64,000 bases of DNA from Amarobacter sp964507025 (lineage in GTDB: Bacteria > Chloroflexota > Dehalococcoidia > Tepidiformales > Tepidiformaceae): contig CAZDOK010000006.1 in NCBI GenBank assembly GCA_964507025.1, positions 124,001 to 188,000 of the forward strand, written 5' to 3'. Below the pieces are notes generated by a model. That model made no database searches. It saw only the letters and a program-made list of their open reading frames with translations, and was not told where the DNA came from. Numbering within the stretch: position 1 is the first letter of the stretch; each line of letters starts with the position of its first letter. A program made the translations under genes and the position numbers. This document shows positions 53,561 through 61,981 of this stretch, piece by piece.

Positions 53561-54060
53561 TCCGCGATGGCGAAAGCGAGATCGCCTATGAGATCGAGCG
53601 CAACAGCCACGGGCTTCTCGTCCGCCGGGAGGGTGACGAGGCGTGGCAACGGGCCGAACTCCAGCGCATCGGAGACTCCCAGCTCTACCTGCTCATGATC
53701 GAAAACCGCCCGGTCGAGCTCTACCTGGAACGCCGGCGAGGCGGTGCGGTTGCCACCATCGGGCGGCATGCCTTCGACTTCGACGTCGAACGCTGGAGAC
53801 CGCAGACGGCCGCGCGTGCGGCGCGCCAGGAAGAGTTGGGGCTCAAGCGCATCGTCGCACCTATGACCGGGAGCATCGTGGAAGTCCGCTGCGAGCCGGG
53901 TGCAACCGTTGAGGCTGGGGATGTCCTGCTGGTCATTGAATCCATGAAGATGAATAACGAGTTGCGTTCGCCCGCCGCCGGCGTGGTCGAGCAGGTCCCC
54001 GTAAGGCCGGGCGAGCGGGTGAACGCGGGAACGCTCCTGGTCGCGATTCACGTCACATAA
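53542..54060 (+). CDS. Biotin carboxyl carrier protein
   Basis: 172 residues. The C-terminal 80 residues form the biotinyl domain with the biotin-accepting Lys in ESMKMNNEL (about 137). The N-terminal 90 residues (LIRDGESEIAYEIERNSHGLLV) match the linker/BT-like domain found in the BC-BCCP subunits of propionyl-CoA and geranyl-CoA type carboxylases, more than in plain AccB. Its start lies inside the end of the biotin carboxylase gene, so the pair acts as a split alpha subunit. It is followed by the SRP RNA promoter. Confidence 0.88.
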   Translation: MAEKYLIRDGESEIAYEIERNSHGLLVRREGDEAWQRAELQRIGDSQLYLLMIENRPVELYLERRRGGAVATIGRHAFDFDVERWRPQTAARAARQEELGLKRIVAPMTGSIVEVRCEPGATVEAGDVLLVIESMKMNNELRSPAAGVVEQVPVRPGERVNAGTLLVAIHVT

Positions 54061-54099
54061 CCCTAACCCAAACAGTAATACAGGGTTGAGGGGGAACTA

Positions 54100-54129
54100 T
54101 TGACCGGGGGTCTGGTGCGCAAGTACGGT
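54100..54129 (+). promoter_or_regulatory. Promoter of the SRP RNA
   Basis: TTGACC (54100-54105), an 18-bp spacer and TACGGT (54124-54129). Seven bases further is 54136, next to the 5' end of the SRP RNA as placed by its closing helix. The agreement of the two independent placements supports both. Confidence 0.6.
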
Positions 54130-54136
54130 AGCCGTT

Positions 54137-54404
54137 GGCCGTGCTAGGCGGGGAGCTAGCGGTGCCCTGAACCCGCAATCCGCTACAGCGGGGTCGAATT
54201 CCTGCTCGAGGGTTGGGTCTCCGGGGACTGTCCTTGTCAAGCGGTGTTGACGATCTGGTCCTGCGCGGCGAGGCGCCTCGAACCTGGTCAGGTCCGGAAG
54301 GAAGCAGCCATAAGGGGAATGCTTCGGGTGCCGCAGGTCAACCGGGTCCGAGCTGGCTGACGCAGGGCAAGCCCGGTGTCCAGTTCGACAGCAGGTGCAC
54401 GGCC
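54137..54404 (+). ncRNA. ffs: Large (Bacillus-type) signal recognition particle RNA with Alu domain
   Basis: About 268 nucleotides. The ends pair as GGCCGTGC (54137-54144) with GCACGGCC (54397-54404). The 5' part reads GTGCTAGGCGGGGAGCTAGC, then CGGTGCCCTGAACCCGCAAT, the Alu-domain sequence of Bacillus scRNA. The helix-8 signature GGTCAGGTCCGGAAGGAAGC and GTGCCGCAGG bind Ffh. It therefore has the long form with Alu domain, not the short 4.5S type. Open reading frames across this span are chance. Confidence 0.9.
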
Positions 54405-54448
54405 TTGGAACATACCGCTCTGGGCGCGCAACCCCTCCCGCGCCGGGC

Positions 54449-55957
54449 ATGACTACGAGGGTGGTGAGCTTGGCTCAGGCGGTTCGAACGCGCCCGCTCG
54501 GCGGGCACTCCGTGGCAGGACGTTGGCACCAGCGCCAGGAGCTGGTAGCTCACGCACGCCGCTTCCGCGGCCGTCACCACGCGGCTGCGATCGCAGTTGT
54601 CGTCTTGCTGGCCGTCTTCGCCTTTCGCCTGTTTCCCGGCCAGGAGGTCACCATTTTGAGCAACGGCCAGGCCTTCCGGGTCAGTGCCGTGTTCGATGCC
54701 CAGCAGGAGGCGCTCGGGGCCGCAAGCATCACCCTCGGGCCCGGCGATAGCCTCCTCGTGGCCGATGCCGACCGCCATGCCTCGATCGCGGTCCAGCGAG
54801 CCCGTCCCGTTACCGTTGCCGTTGACGGTGAGTCTCTGGCGTTCGGTACGACCGCCGCCACGGCCGGTGGCGCGCTGGCCGAGGCAGGCGTGGTGCTGCG
54901 ACCGGGCGATGTTGTCCTGATGGATGGTGTGCCGGCCTCCGAGCGTGCGCCCCTCGCCGGGGTTCGGTACGCATCCGGGGCACTGCCGGCGTCCGTCCCG
55001 TCAGCGACTCGGCCGGTGGCGCTATCCGTGATTCGCGCACGCCCCTACACCGTCTACATCGACACGGTCCGAGTCGACGTGAATTCGGCTGCCACCACCG
55101 TTGGGGGCCTCGTCGCGGATCTCGGGATGACGGTGCGTGAAGGCGACCTCGTGACTCCTCCACTCGACAGTCCGCTCGCCGCCGGGATGACGGTGGCGCT
55201 CGCGAAAGCCCGCACGGTCAACGTGACCCTGAACGGCAAGGAGACGTCGCTCTACACGCAGGCCGAAACCGTCGCCGAGGTGCTCGCCCTCCTCGGCGCG
55301 AATCCCGGCGCCGACGACATCCTCTCACCACAGCGCGAAACCCTCGTGTTCAATGGCATGAACCTGGTCGTCGGCACCACGGAGGTGCTGCTGGAGACGT
55401 TCACGGAGCAGGTTCCTGCTCCGACGGTGTTCGAGGAAGACCCTGGCCTCCCTCGCGGCGAAGTCCGGATCGTGAACGGTACCGCCGGCGAACGAGTCAG
55501 CACGTTCTCGGTCACCTACCGCAATGGCCAGGAAACCTCGCGCACATTCGTTTCGACTGCCGTGACAACCGCGCCGGTCCCTTCGCGGCACATCACGGGC
55601 ACGAAGGCTGTGAATGCAACGAAGCCCACGGTGAATCTCCCCGGGTTCACAGGCACCTATCGAGAGAAGGTTACGGTCTGGGCCACCTGGTATAACGCCA
55701 GTCATGGCGCCTGGAGCCGCGATGATCCGAACTACGGGCGAACCGCAACAGGCGTAATCGTCGACCACGGCATCTGTGCCGTCGATCCATCCGTCATCCC
55801 GCTTGGCACTCGCTTCGTTGTCCCGGGGTACGGCATGTGTATCGCTGCGGATACCGGTGGCGGCATCAAGGGCTCGAAAGTCGACCTCGGGTTCCCCGAA
55901 GATGCCGGGTCGAACCCCTGGCACACGGGATACGTCGACATCTACATCCTCGACTGA
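54449..55957 (+). CDS. YabE/Rpf-like cell-wall protein with DUF348, G5 and 3D domains
   Basis: 502 residues. A membrane anchor lies at about 47-67 after a basic, arginine-rich cytoplasmic segment. Extracellular DUF348 (ubiquitin-like) repeats follow (about 75-330, including VYIDTVRVDVNSAATTVGG and VTLNGKETSLYTQAETVAEVL), then a G5 domain (about 335-400), and a C-terminal 3D domain (about 420-502) with the three-Asp set, including DTGGGIKG and KVDLGF. The 3D domain is a lytic transglycosylase-like wall-modifying unit. ATG 54449 is one of several possible starts (GTG 54464 has AGGG close). Before rsmA and ispE, the order seen in Bacillus (yabE-ksgA-ispE). Confidence 0.87.
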   Translation: MTTRVVSLAQAVRTRPLGGHSVAGRWHQRQELVAHARRFRGRHHAAAIAVVVLLAVFAFRLFPGQEVTILSNGQAFRVSAVFDAQQEALGAASITLGPGDSLLVADADRHASIAVQRARPVTVAVDGESLAFGTTAATAGGALAEAGVVLRPGDVVLMDGVPASERAPLAGVRYASGALPASVPSATRPVALSVIRARPYTVYIDTVRVDVNSAATTVGGLVADLGMTVREGDLVTPPLDSPLAAGMTVALAKARTVNVTLNGKETSLYTQAETVAEVLALLGANPGADDILSPQRETLVFNGMNLVVGTTEVLLETFTEQVPAPTVFEEDPGLPRGEVRIVNGTAGERVSTFSVTYRNGQETSRTFVSTAVTTAPVPSRHITGTKAVNATKPTVNLPGFTGTYREKVTVWATWYNASHGAWSRDDPNYGRTATGVIVDHGICAVDPSVIPLGTRFVVPGYGMCIAADTGGGIKGSKVDLGFPEDAGSNPWHTGYVDIYILD

Positions 55958-55985
55958 GCCTGCGGCGCGCCACTACCATCAGGGC

Positions 55986-56810
55986 ATGCCCCCCACTCGA
56001 CTGCCGGGACCGCGCCCCCGTAAAGCGTTGGGACAGCATTTCCTGCGCGATTCCGGTGTTCTCCAGGACATCGCCGCGGCTGTCGAGGTCCCGCCGGGCG
56101 GCCTCGTGCTCGAGGTGGGCGCCGGCACGGGCCAATTGACGGCAGCACTGCTGGATCGCGGACTCCGGGTAGTCGCGCTGGAGATCGAACCCCGACTGAT
56201 CGCCCACCTCCGGAACCGGTTTCGCGGCGACGTCAATCTGCGCATCATCCAGGCGGATGCCCGGACCGCCGATATCGCCACGCTCGTTCCCCCGGGCACG
56301 CCGTTCGTGGTGGCGGGTAATCTGCCGTACTTCGCCGCCAACCCGATCATCCGGCACTTTCTCGAGGGAGAACCGAAGCCACTGAGCATGGTCGTGATGA
56401 TCCAGCGCGAGGTTGGTCGTGAAATCACCGCGCGGCCGGGTGACTGGTCGCTGCTCACGATCTCAGTTCAGGTGTATGCCGAGCCCAGGCTGCTCTTCGA
56501 CGTCCCGCCCGAGGCATTTGACCCTCCTCCTGCGGTGCACTCTTCAGTGGTCCGCCTCGATCTGCGGCCGGTTCCGCTGGTCCCGCCAGAACGAAATCCG
56601 GCGTTCTTCGAGCTCGTCTCGAAGACGTTTCGCAATCCGCGCAAACAGATCCACAATTCGCTCGCTCGGGGAGTGTGGCTGCCCCCGGACGGCGCCCGCA
56701 CGGCGCTGGCCACCGCCGGCATCGATCCGGCGCGCCGGCCCGAGACTCTGGACGTGGCGGACTGGTTGCGTCTGCTCGACGCCTGTGACGAGGTCCGCGC
56801 CAGTGCCTGA
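55986..56810 (+). CDS. rsmA: 16S rRNA (adenine(1518)-N6/adenine(1519)-N6)-dimethyltransferase
   Basis: 274 residues. KALGQHFLRD at the N-terminus, the SAM motif VLEVGAGTGQLT (about 41-52) and NLPYFAANPIIRHFL (NLPY catalytic motif, about 105-119) define KsgA/RsmA, which dimethylates two adenines of helix 45 of 16S rRNA. The start is ATG 55986; the open frame extends upstream through the 3D-domain gene. Ends inside the ispE start (8-bp overlap). Confidence 0.94.
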   Translation: MPPTRLPGPRPRKALGQHFLRDSGVLQDIAAAVEVPPGGLVLEVGAGTGQLTAALLDRGLRVVALEIEPRLIAHLRNRFRGDVNLRIIQADARTADIATLVPPGTPFVVAGNLPYFAANPIIRHFLEGEPKPLSMVVMIQREVGREITARPGDWSLLTISVQVYAEPRLLFDVPPEAFDPPPAVHSSVVRLDLRPVPLVPPERNPAFFELVSKTFRNPRKQIHNSLARGVWLPPDGARTALATAGIDPARRPETLDVADWLRLLDACDEVRASA

Positions 56811-57666
56811 GGTGCTTCGGGGACGTGCGCCGGCAAAGGTGAATCTGGTCCTCGAGGTGCTGGGCCGGCGCGACGACGGATACCACGAACTCGACACCAT
56901 CTTCCAGGAGCTTGAGCTCGCCGATGAGGTGGAGGTCACGCTGAATGGTCCCCCGGGAATCCAGGTCGATGGACGATTCGCCGAGGGGACCCCGGCCGAT
57001 GCCAGCAACCTCGCCTGGCGCGCCGCGATCGCCCTTGCGAAGCGGCTCGGCATTCCCACCGGGCAGCTGCGGTTGCGACTCACGAAACACATCCCACCGG
57101 CTGGCGGCCTCGGGGGTGGCGCCTCCGATGCCGCGACCGTGCTCCGCCTGCTTGGCAACGTCTGGCCAGACACGAGCGAAGCACTGCTTGGCCAGGTCGC
57201 TGCGGAGATCGGGAGCGACGAGGTCTTCTTCCTGTACGGCGGCACGGCACGCGGGCTGGGCCGTGGCGAATGTGTCACCCCACTCCCAGCGCTGCCCTCC
57301 CACGACGTTGTGCTGTTCGTCCCGCCCTTCAGCATCGAACGAAAGACCGGGCAGATGTTCGCGGCGCTGGATCGCCACGCCTTCGATCCCGGCGGTGTCG
57401 CCGCTGGCTTCGCCGCGAGCCCTCCGGGCACCATACGCTCGGCGGACGTTTACAACGCCTTCGAGCGTGTCGCGTTCGAGCTCTTCCCGAACCTCGAAGC
57501 ACTCTGGGAGGCCCTGGAGGCCCGAACGGGAGGGCCGGTGCGCCTCGCCGGTGCTGGCCCCACGCTGTTCTGGATCGGCCCGGCCGGAGCGGGGCGGTCC
57601 ATCGCCGAGGCGGCGGCGGGCACTCGGTGCACGGTCATCCTCACGCGTACCGCTGGTGGCCGGTGA
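56803..57666 (+). CDS. ispE: 4-diphosphocytidyl-2-C-methyl-D-erythritol kinase
   Basis: 287 residues, GHMP kinase. APAKVNLVLEVLGRRDDGYHEL is the IspE opening, the ATP loop is IPPAGGLGGGASDAATVLRLL (about 89-108) and the C-terminal GPVRLAGAGPTLF holds the third motif. It makes the fourth step of the MEP route to isoprenoids. GTG 56803 lies within the last codons of rsmA. It overlaps the next gene by 4 bases. UppP at 8962 is a distant user of such lipids. Confidence 0.93.
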   Translation: MPEVLRGRAPAKVNLVLEVLGRRDDGYHELDTIFQELELADEVEVTLNGPPGIQVDGRFAEGTPADASNLAWRAAIALAKRLGIPTGQLRLRLTKHIPPAGGLGGGASDAATVLRLLGNVWPDTSEALLGQVAAEIGSDEVFFLYGGTARGLGRGECVTPLPALPSHDVVLFVPPFSIERKTGQMFAALDRHAFDPGGVAAGFAASPPGTIRSADVYNAFERVAFELFPNLEALWEALEARTGGPVRLAGAGPTLFWIGPAGAGRSIAEAAAGTRCTVILTRTAGGR

Positions 57667-58076
57667 ACGCGGTCGTTGGCGGCTGGGCTGCCGGCTATGC
57701 GATGGCGATCCTTTCGACGTTCGCCCTGACCTACCTCGCGCTCCAGCCGGGTCCCCAGAAGTTCGTGCAGAACTGGATCGACCCGGGAGTCCCCGGCTTC
57801 CTGCTGGCGGTCCCCATTTCGATTGGCACTACGGTCATGTGGACGATGGCCGGCCTGGTGCTGGCTTCGGCCTATGTGCTGGGAGGATTCGAGGACAAGC
57901 CCGGCGCGCTGGGAGCGCCCAGCTGGCAGTTCCTGTTCATCATGGCTGCGCTCGCCTTCCTCCCTATCCCGGTCCTGGTTGCGCTGTCGCGCCGGCTCTG
58001 GTGGTTGTGGCTTTCGATGTCGATGGCGTTCGTGGGCCTCTTCGGGTGGCTGATGCCCCTGCTGGCCGAGCGGTGA
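57663..58076 (+). CDS. Hypothetical membrane protein, about four helices
   Basis: 137 residues. Four hydrophobic stretches are visible (about 5-25, 43-75 as two, 87-107 and 112-132). No known motif is seen. The GTG start overlaps the ispE stop as GTGA, so it is translated with ispE. There is no homologue I can name. The basic/acidic pattern suggests small membrane protein, not enzyme. Confidence 0.6.
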   Translation: MNAVVGGWAAGYAMAILSTFALTYLALQPGPQKFVQNWIDPGVPGFLLAVPISIGTTVMWTMAGLVLASAYVLGGFEDKPGALGAPSWQFLFIMAALAFLPIPVLVALSRRLWWLWLSMSMAFVGLFGWLMPLLAER

Positions 58077-58126
58077 TATACTTCCGGCACTCGTGAAAAT
58101 CTTTGCAATACACTCGGAGGCGCGGC

Positions 58127-58840
58127 GTGCCGGGCACCATCATTGACATGCACCTGCACACCACGCGTGGCGCTTCCGACTCGATGCTCGACCCAGACGA
58201 CCTCATCACCGAAGCCACGCGCGTGGGGCTCACCGGGGTGAATATCACCGAGCACGACCGAATGTGGGAGTCGTGGGACCTCGGACCGTTTCGCAAGAAG
58301 CACTCCCACATCTTCGTCTCCAACGGCATGGAAGTGTCGACCGACATGGGACACATCCTCGCCGTCGGACTGAAGGGATACGCACCGGGCATCCGCCGCC
58401 TGGAAAAGCTGCGTGAAGTCGCGAACGAGCAGGGGGCCTTCCTCATCGTGGCGCACCCCTTCCGCCACTTCTTCGACCCGGTGCACTTCAAACGCGAGGG
58501 CAAGGAGCCTTTCAATTTGACGCCGGAGCAAGCGGCGAAGCTGCCGGTCTTCCAGCTCGTCGATGGCATCGAGGTGCTCAACGGCTGCAACACCCCGCGG
58601 GAGAACTACTTCGCACTGCAGGTGGCCAAGGTGATGGGGAAGCCCGGCACGGGCGGTTCGGATGCCCACAGCACCCAGGGAATCGGCTACTTCGCAGCCG
58701 TGTTCGAAGAGGAGATCCTGGGGCCGGAGCACATGCTCGAGCTAATGCACAAAGGGCGCTTCTACCCGGGACGCGGGCTGCCGGAGGGCAAACTCAACAA
58801 CTACTGGGAAACGGCCGAGCCGATTCCCTTTTACGAATAG
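58127..58840 (+). CDS. PHP-domain phosphoesterase
   Basis: 237 residues. The metal-binding motifs of the PHP fold are in order: DMHLHTTRGASDS (about 6-18), NITEHDRMW (40-48), GMEVST (68-73), VAHPFRHFF (112-120) and GSDAHSTQGIG (about 181-191). Members include histidinol phosphatases and nucleotide phosphatases; the specific substrate is unknown. The start was set at GTG 58127 since GGAGG lies six bases ahead; TTG 58103 is an alternative. Six bp before the exchanger. Confidence 0.87.
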   Translation: MPGTIIDMHLHTTRGASDSMLDPDDLITEATRVGLTGVNITEHDRMWESWDLGPFRKKHSHIFVSNGMEVSTDMGHILAVGLKGYAPGIRRLEKLREVANEQGAFLIVAHPFRHFFDPVHFKREGKEPFNLTPEQAAKLPVFQLVDGIEVLNGCNTPRENYFALQVAKVMGKPGTGGSDAHSTQGIGYFAAVFEEEILGPEHMLELMHKGRFYPGRGLPEGKLNNYWETAEPIPFYE

Positions 58841-58846
58841 CGCCGG

Positions 58847-60112
58847 GTGAACGCCTCCACGTACGGCAAGAGCTGGGCCATCATCGCTGTCACAGCGATG
58901 GTCTGCCTCCCCGGGATCGTGCTGCGGCTCGGTGGAGTCCACCCGGATCCCATCCCCGGTGCAATCGTTTTCGGCCTGGCCATCCTCGCGGCGGCGTTCC
59001 TCCTGAGCTGGGGTGCGGAGACGGCCGAGCTCGACATCTCCCAGGGCCTCGCCCTGGCGATTATCGCCATCATCGCGGTGCTTCCTGAGTACGCCGTCGA
59101 CTTCATCCTCGCCTGGAACGCAGGGGCCGACCCCGCCGAAGCCGAGCGAGGACTCGCGATCGCCAACATGACCGGCGGCAACCGGCTGCTCATCGGCGTC
59201 GGGTGGCCGATCGTGTTCTTCCTCTTCTTCTATCGTACCCGCCTGAAGGAACTGATCGTCGACCGGCAACGCAGCCTGGAGCTAACGTTCCTGACGATTG
59301 CCACGCTCTACGTCATCTTCATCCCGCTACGCCACCACGTGACCATCATCGACACCATCGTCCTGGTCTCGCTGTTCGTGATCTACATGTTTTTCACCTC
59401 GAAGGTCGAGTCGGAACACGTGGAATTGGTCGGCCCGGCCCAGGCGATGGGGTCGCTCACCGATGCACCCCGGCGGGCGGCGGTCATCACGGTCCTGATC
59501 TATAGCGCAGTCACGATCTTCACCTCGGCGGAGCCGTTCGCCGAGTCGCTGGTGCACATCGGCGAGGACTTCGGGGTTTCCGAATTCCTGCTCATCCAAT
59601 GGCTTGCCCCGCTCGCCTCGGAATCGCCTGAAGTGCTCGTCGCGTGCCTTCTCGCCTGGCGTGGGCGTGCCGCCGCGGGGATGGGCGTCCTTATCTCCTC
59701 GAAGGTGAACCAGTGGACGCTGCTGATCGGCACGCTCCCGATCGCGTTCCTGGTCTCCGCCGGCGAATTTGGTTTCACCACCGGCCTTCCGCTCGATGAC
59801 CGCCAGCGCGAAGAGATCTTCCTGACCGCGGCCCAGTCGGCATTCGCGATTGCGGTCTTCATGAACCTGCGCATGGCCCGCAAGGAAGCGACCGCCCTCT
59901 TCGTGCTGTTCGCGACACAGCTGTTCATCACCAATGAGGGTGCGCGAATGGTCTACGCCGCGGCCTACACCGTGCTGTGCATCGGCATCCTGATTGCCAC
60001 GCGGCGGCAAATACCGCACACGCTCGGTGACGCATGGGCGGTAATGCGGGGGAGGGAATTGGCGCCACGCCAGGGCGATTCCCCGGCTGTGGCCCCCACG
60101 GCCGGGCACTGA
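58847..60112 (+). CDS. Sodium/calcium exchanger-family membrane protein (CaCA)
   Basis: 421 residues, about ten helices. Two internally related alpha repeats are visible: AVLPEYAVDFILAWNAG with NMTGGNRLLIGVGWP (about 77-125), and APLASESPEVLVACLLAW with SKVNQWTLLIGTLP (about 257-300). The acidic residues in LPEYA and SESPE would bind cations. Family members exchange Ca2+ or other cations for Na+ or H+. GTG 58847 is 6 bp after the PHP gene. It is followed by a bidirectional terminator. Confidence 0.87.
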   Translation: MNASTYGKSWAIIAVTAMVCLPGIVLRLGGVHPDPIPGAIVFGLAILAAAFLLSWGAETAELDISQGLALAIIAIIAVLPEYAVDFILAWNAGADPAEAERGLAIANMTGGNRLLIGVGWPIVFFLFFYRTRLKELIVDRQRSLELTFLTIATLYVIFIPLRHHVTIIDTIVLVSLFVIYMFFTSKVESEHVELVGPAQAMGSLTDAPRRAAVITVLIYSAVTIFTSAEPFAESLVHIGEDFGVSEFLLIQWLAPLASESPEVLVACLLAWRGRAAAGMGVLISSKVNQWTLLIGTLPIAFLVSAGEFGFTTGLPLDDRQREEIFLTAAQSAFAIAVFMNLRMARKEATALFVLFATQLFITNEGARMVYAAAYTVLCIGILIATRRQIPHTLGDAWAVMRGRELAPRQGDSPAVAPTAGH

Positions 60113-60115
60113 CAC

Positions 60116-60145
60116 AAAAAGCCCCGCCAGGTGGCGGGGCTTTTC
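60116..60145. terminator. Bidirectional intrinsic terminator between exchanger gene and tRNA operon
   Basis: GCCCCGCC (60121-60128) and GGCGGGGC (60133-60140) form a perfect stem with loop AGGT; A-tract 60116-60120 and T-tract 60141-60144 flank it. It ends the exchanger gene on plus and, with a five-T run, the tRNA operon on minus. Confidence 0.9.
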
Positions 60146-60157
60146 GCTCAGCTGCTT

Positions 60158-60233
60158 TGGTACGCCCGGGAGGATTCGAACCTCCGACCTTTGGGTCCGC
60201 AACCCAACACTCTATCCCCTGAGCTACGGGCGC
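60158..60233 (-). tRNA. tRNA-Arg (GCG)
   Basis: Acceptor GCGCCCG/CGGGCGT, D stem GCTC/GAGT, anticodon arm TTGGG-TTGCGGA-CCCAA giving anticodon GCG, T arm GGAGG-TTCGAAT-CCTCC, CCA encoded. It reads CGC (and possibly CGT) without needing inosine, unlike the usual bacterial ACG form. It is the last of three tRNAs before the terminator. Confidence 0.93.
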
Positions 60234-60246
60234 ATACGAGAGAAAG

Positions 60247-60333
60247 TGGTGCCGAAGGTGAGATTTGAACTCACACGCCCGTGAAGGACACTACGCCCTG
60301 AACGTAGCGCGTCTGCCATTCCGCCACTTCGGC
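60247..60333 (-). tRNA. tRNA-Leu (CAG)
   Basis: 87 bases, class II with a long variable arm. Acceptor GCCGAAG/CTTCGGC, anticodon arm CTACG-TTCAGGG-CGTAG giving anticodon CAG, T arm GTGAG-TTCAAAT-CTCAC, CCA encoded. It reads CTG, the main Leu codon in G+C-rich genes. Confidence 0.95.
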
Positions 60334-60392
60334 ACTCAGACCATTATCGACCCGCCGGGGTGAGCGTTCAACCGGAGCGATTCGCGGTGGCC

Positions 60393-60469
60393 TGGTGGGC
60401 GGTACTGGACTCGAACCAGTGACCTCGTCGGTGTGAACGACGCGCTCTAACCATCTGAGCTAACCGCCC
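60393..60469 (-). tRNA. tRNA-Val (CAC)
   Basis: Acceptor GGGCGGT/ACCGCCC, D stem GCTC/GAGC, anticodon arm CGTCG-TTCACAC-CGACG giving anticodon CAC, T arm ACTGG-TTCGAGT-CCAGT, CCA encoded. It is the first tRNA of the minus-strand group. Confidence 0.96.
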
Positions 60470-60479
60470 GCGAACCTTC

Positions 60480-60508
60480 AGTCTATGCGTCACTCACCCC
60501 CCGTTCAA
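60480..60508 (-). promoter_or_regulatory. Promoter of the Val-Leu-Arg tRNA operon
   Basis: On the minus strand TTGAAC (60508-60503), 17 bases, TAGACT (60485-60480). Start near 60473, four bases before the tRNA-Val 5' end. A near-consensus sigma-A-type promoter. Confidence 0.65.
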
Positions 60509-60536
60509 CAACAACAGCTTTGTTACAGTGGCCTGT

Positions 60537-61928
60537 ATGACGACCGACTCCCGCATCGAACACGACGCCCTCGGCGAGTATCCCGTTCCCGTGGCTGCCT
60601 ACTACGGCATCGATACAGCGCGGGCGGCCGCGAACTTCCCCATTTCGGGCGAGCGAGTGCCACGCGCCCTCATCCGCGCGCTCGGCCTGCTCAAAGCTGG
60701 CGCCGCGCGTGCGAACCGTGACCTCGGGCTCATAGGCGCTGAGCGGGCCAACGCCATCCAGACTGCAGCGGAAGAAGTCGCAAACGGCGACTGGGACGAG
60801 CAGTTCATCGTCGATGTCTTCCAGACGGGCTCAGGCACCTCGACCAACATGAATGCGAACGAAGTCATCGCGAACCGTGCCAACGAGCTGCTCGGCGGCG
60901 GCCCCCGCGGCGTGTACTCGCCGGTGCATCCGAATGACCACGTGAACCGCGGGCAATCTTCGAACGACATTATTCCCACGGCGATCCACCTGGCTGCCGT
61001 CACAGAGATCCGCAAGCGGCTCCTGCCCGGCATGTACCGGCTTGAGGCATCGCTCCAGCGGAGGTCCGCGGAGTTCGATGCGGTCGTGAAGACCGGACGG
61101 ACGCACCTGATGGATGCGACGCCAATCCGCCTGGGGCAGGAGTTCCGCGGCTATGCGGGGCAGCTCGAACGCGCACGCAGGCGCGTTACCCTTGCCGGCG
61201 AGACGTTGCGCGAAGTTGCCCTTGGCGGAACCGCAGTTGGGACTGGCGTCAACACACACCCGGAGTTCGCCGGGCGCGTGCTCTCCTACGTATCGGAGCG
61301 CGAGAAGGTACAGCTCATCGAGACCACGAACCACTTCCAGGCCCAATCGTCGATCGACGCGCTGGTCGAGGCGAGCGGTCAGTTCCGGACCGTCGCGGTC
61401 TCCCTCGTGAAGATCGCAAACGACATTCGGCTCATGGCCAGCGGTCCGCGGGCCGGCCTCGGCGAGCTGCTCCTGCCCGCTCTCCAGCCGGGTAGCTCCA
61501 TCATGCCGGGCAAAGTGAATCCGGTGATACCTGAGGCCGTCGTTCAGGTTGCTGCCCGAGTCCTCGGCAACGATGCCACCGTTGCGGCAGCGGGCCAGTG
61601 GGGGTTCTTCGAGCTGAACACGATGCTTCCGGTCGCCGGGGTGGCACTCCTCCAGTCGATCGGTCTGCTCGCAACGGCGTCGACGGTGTTCGCGGAGAAG
61701 TGCATCGATGGTCTCGAGGCTACCGCACGCGGGCCCGAAAGCGTGGAGCAGGGCCTGAGCATCGCCACTCCGCTGGCCGAGGTCATCGGCTACGACCGTG
61801 CCGCCGCGATTGTGAACGAGGCACTCGCCAGCGGGCGCACCGTGCGACAGGTGGCCGCCGAGCGGATCGACCTGCCCCCTTCGGAGCTGGAGCGCCTGCT
61901 GGATGTTCGCCGCATGACCGGGAGCTGA
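60537..61928 (+). CDS. fumC: Class II fumarate hydratase (or aspartase) of the fumarase/aspartase superfamily
   Basis: 463 residues. The signature GSSIMPGKVNP (about 320-330) with the loop Ser is complete. GRTHLMDATPIRLGQE and QTGSGTSTNMNANEVIANRA are shared by fumarases and aspartases; the TH in the first and HPEFAGRV favour fumarase, while DALGEYPVPVAAYYG and NPVIPEAV are aspartase-like. So fumarate to malate is likelier than aspartate ammonia-lyase, but not certain. ATG 60537 has no ribosome site; TACAGT (60524-60529) suggests a leaderless start. Confidence 0.8.
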   Translation: MTTDSRIEHDALGEYPVPVAAYYGIDTARAAANFPISGERVPRALIRALGLLKAGAARANRDLGLIGAERANAIQTAAEEVANGDWDEQFIVDVFQTGSGTSTNMNANEVIANRANELLGGGPRGVYSPVHPNDHVNRGQSSNDIIPTAIHLAAVTEIRKRLLPGMYRLEASLQRRSAEFDAVVKTGRTHLMDATPIRLGQEFRGYAGQLERARRRVTLAGETLREVALGGTAVGTGVNTHPEFAGRVLSYVSEREKVQLIETTNHFQAQSSIDALVEASGQFRTVAVSLVKIANDIRLMASGPRAGLGELLLPALQPGSSIMPGKVNPVIPEAVVQVAARVLGNDATVAAAGQWGFFELNTMLPVAGVALLQSIGLLATASTVFAEKCIDGLEATARGPESVEQGLSIATPLAEVIGYDRAAAIVNEALASGRTVRQVAAERIDLPPSELERLLDVRRMTGS

Positions 61929-61981
61929 TGCTGGCGGCGTGCCGGTTGGCGGAGCGATCGCCGGGCGCCTACCATCGAGAG

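Noticed and set aside
54097..54452. Short open frames on both strands in the SRP RNA region
   Set aside because: The structured RNA with conserved helix-8 and Alu sequences explains this stretch.
58108..58113. TACACT as a -10 element before the PHP gene
   Set aside because: It would start the message inside or after the GGAGG used for GTG 58127, and no -35 is seen at a fitting distance.
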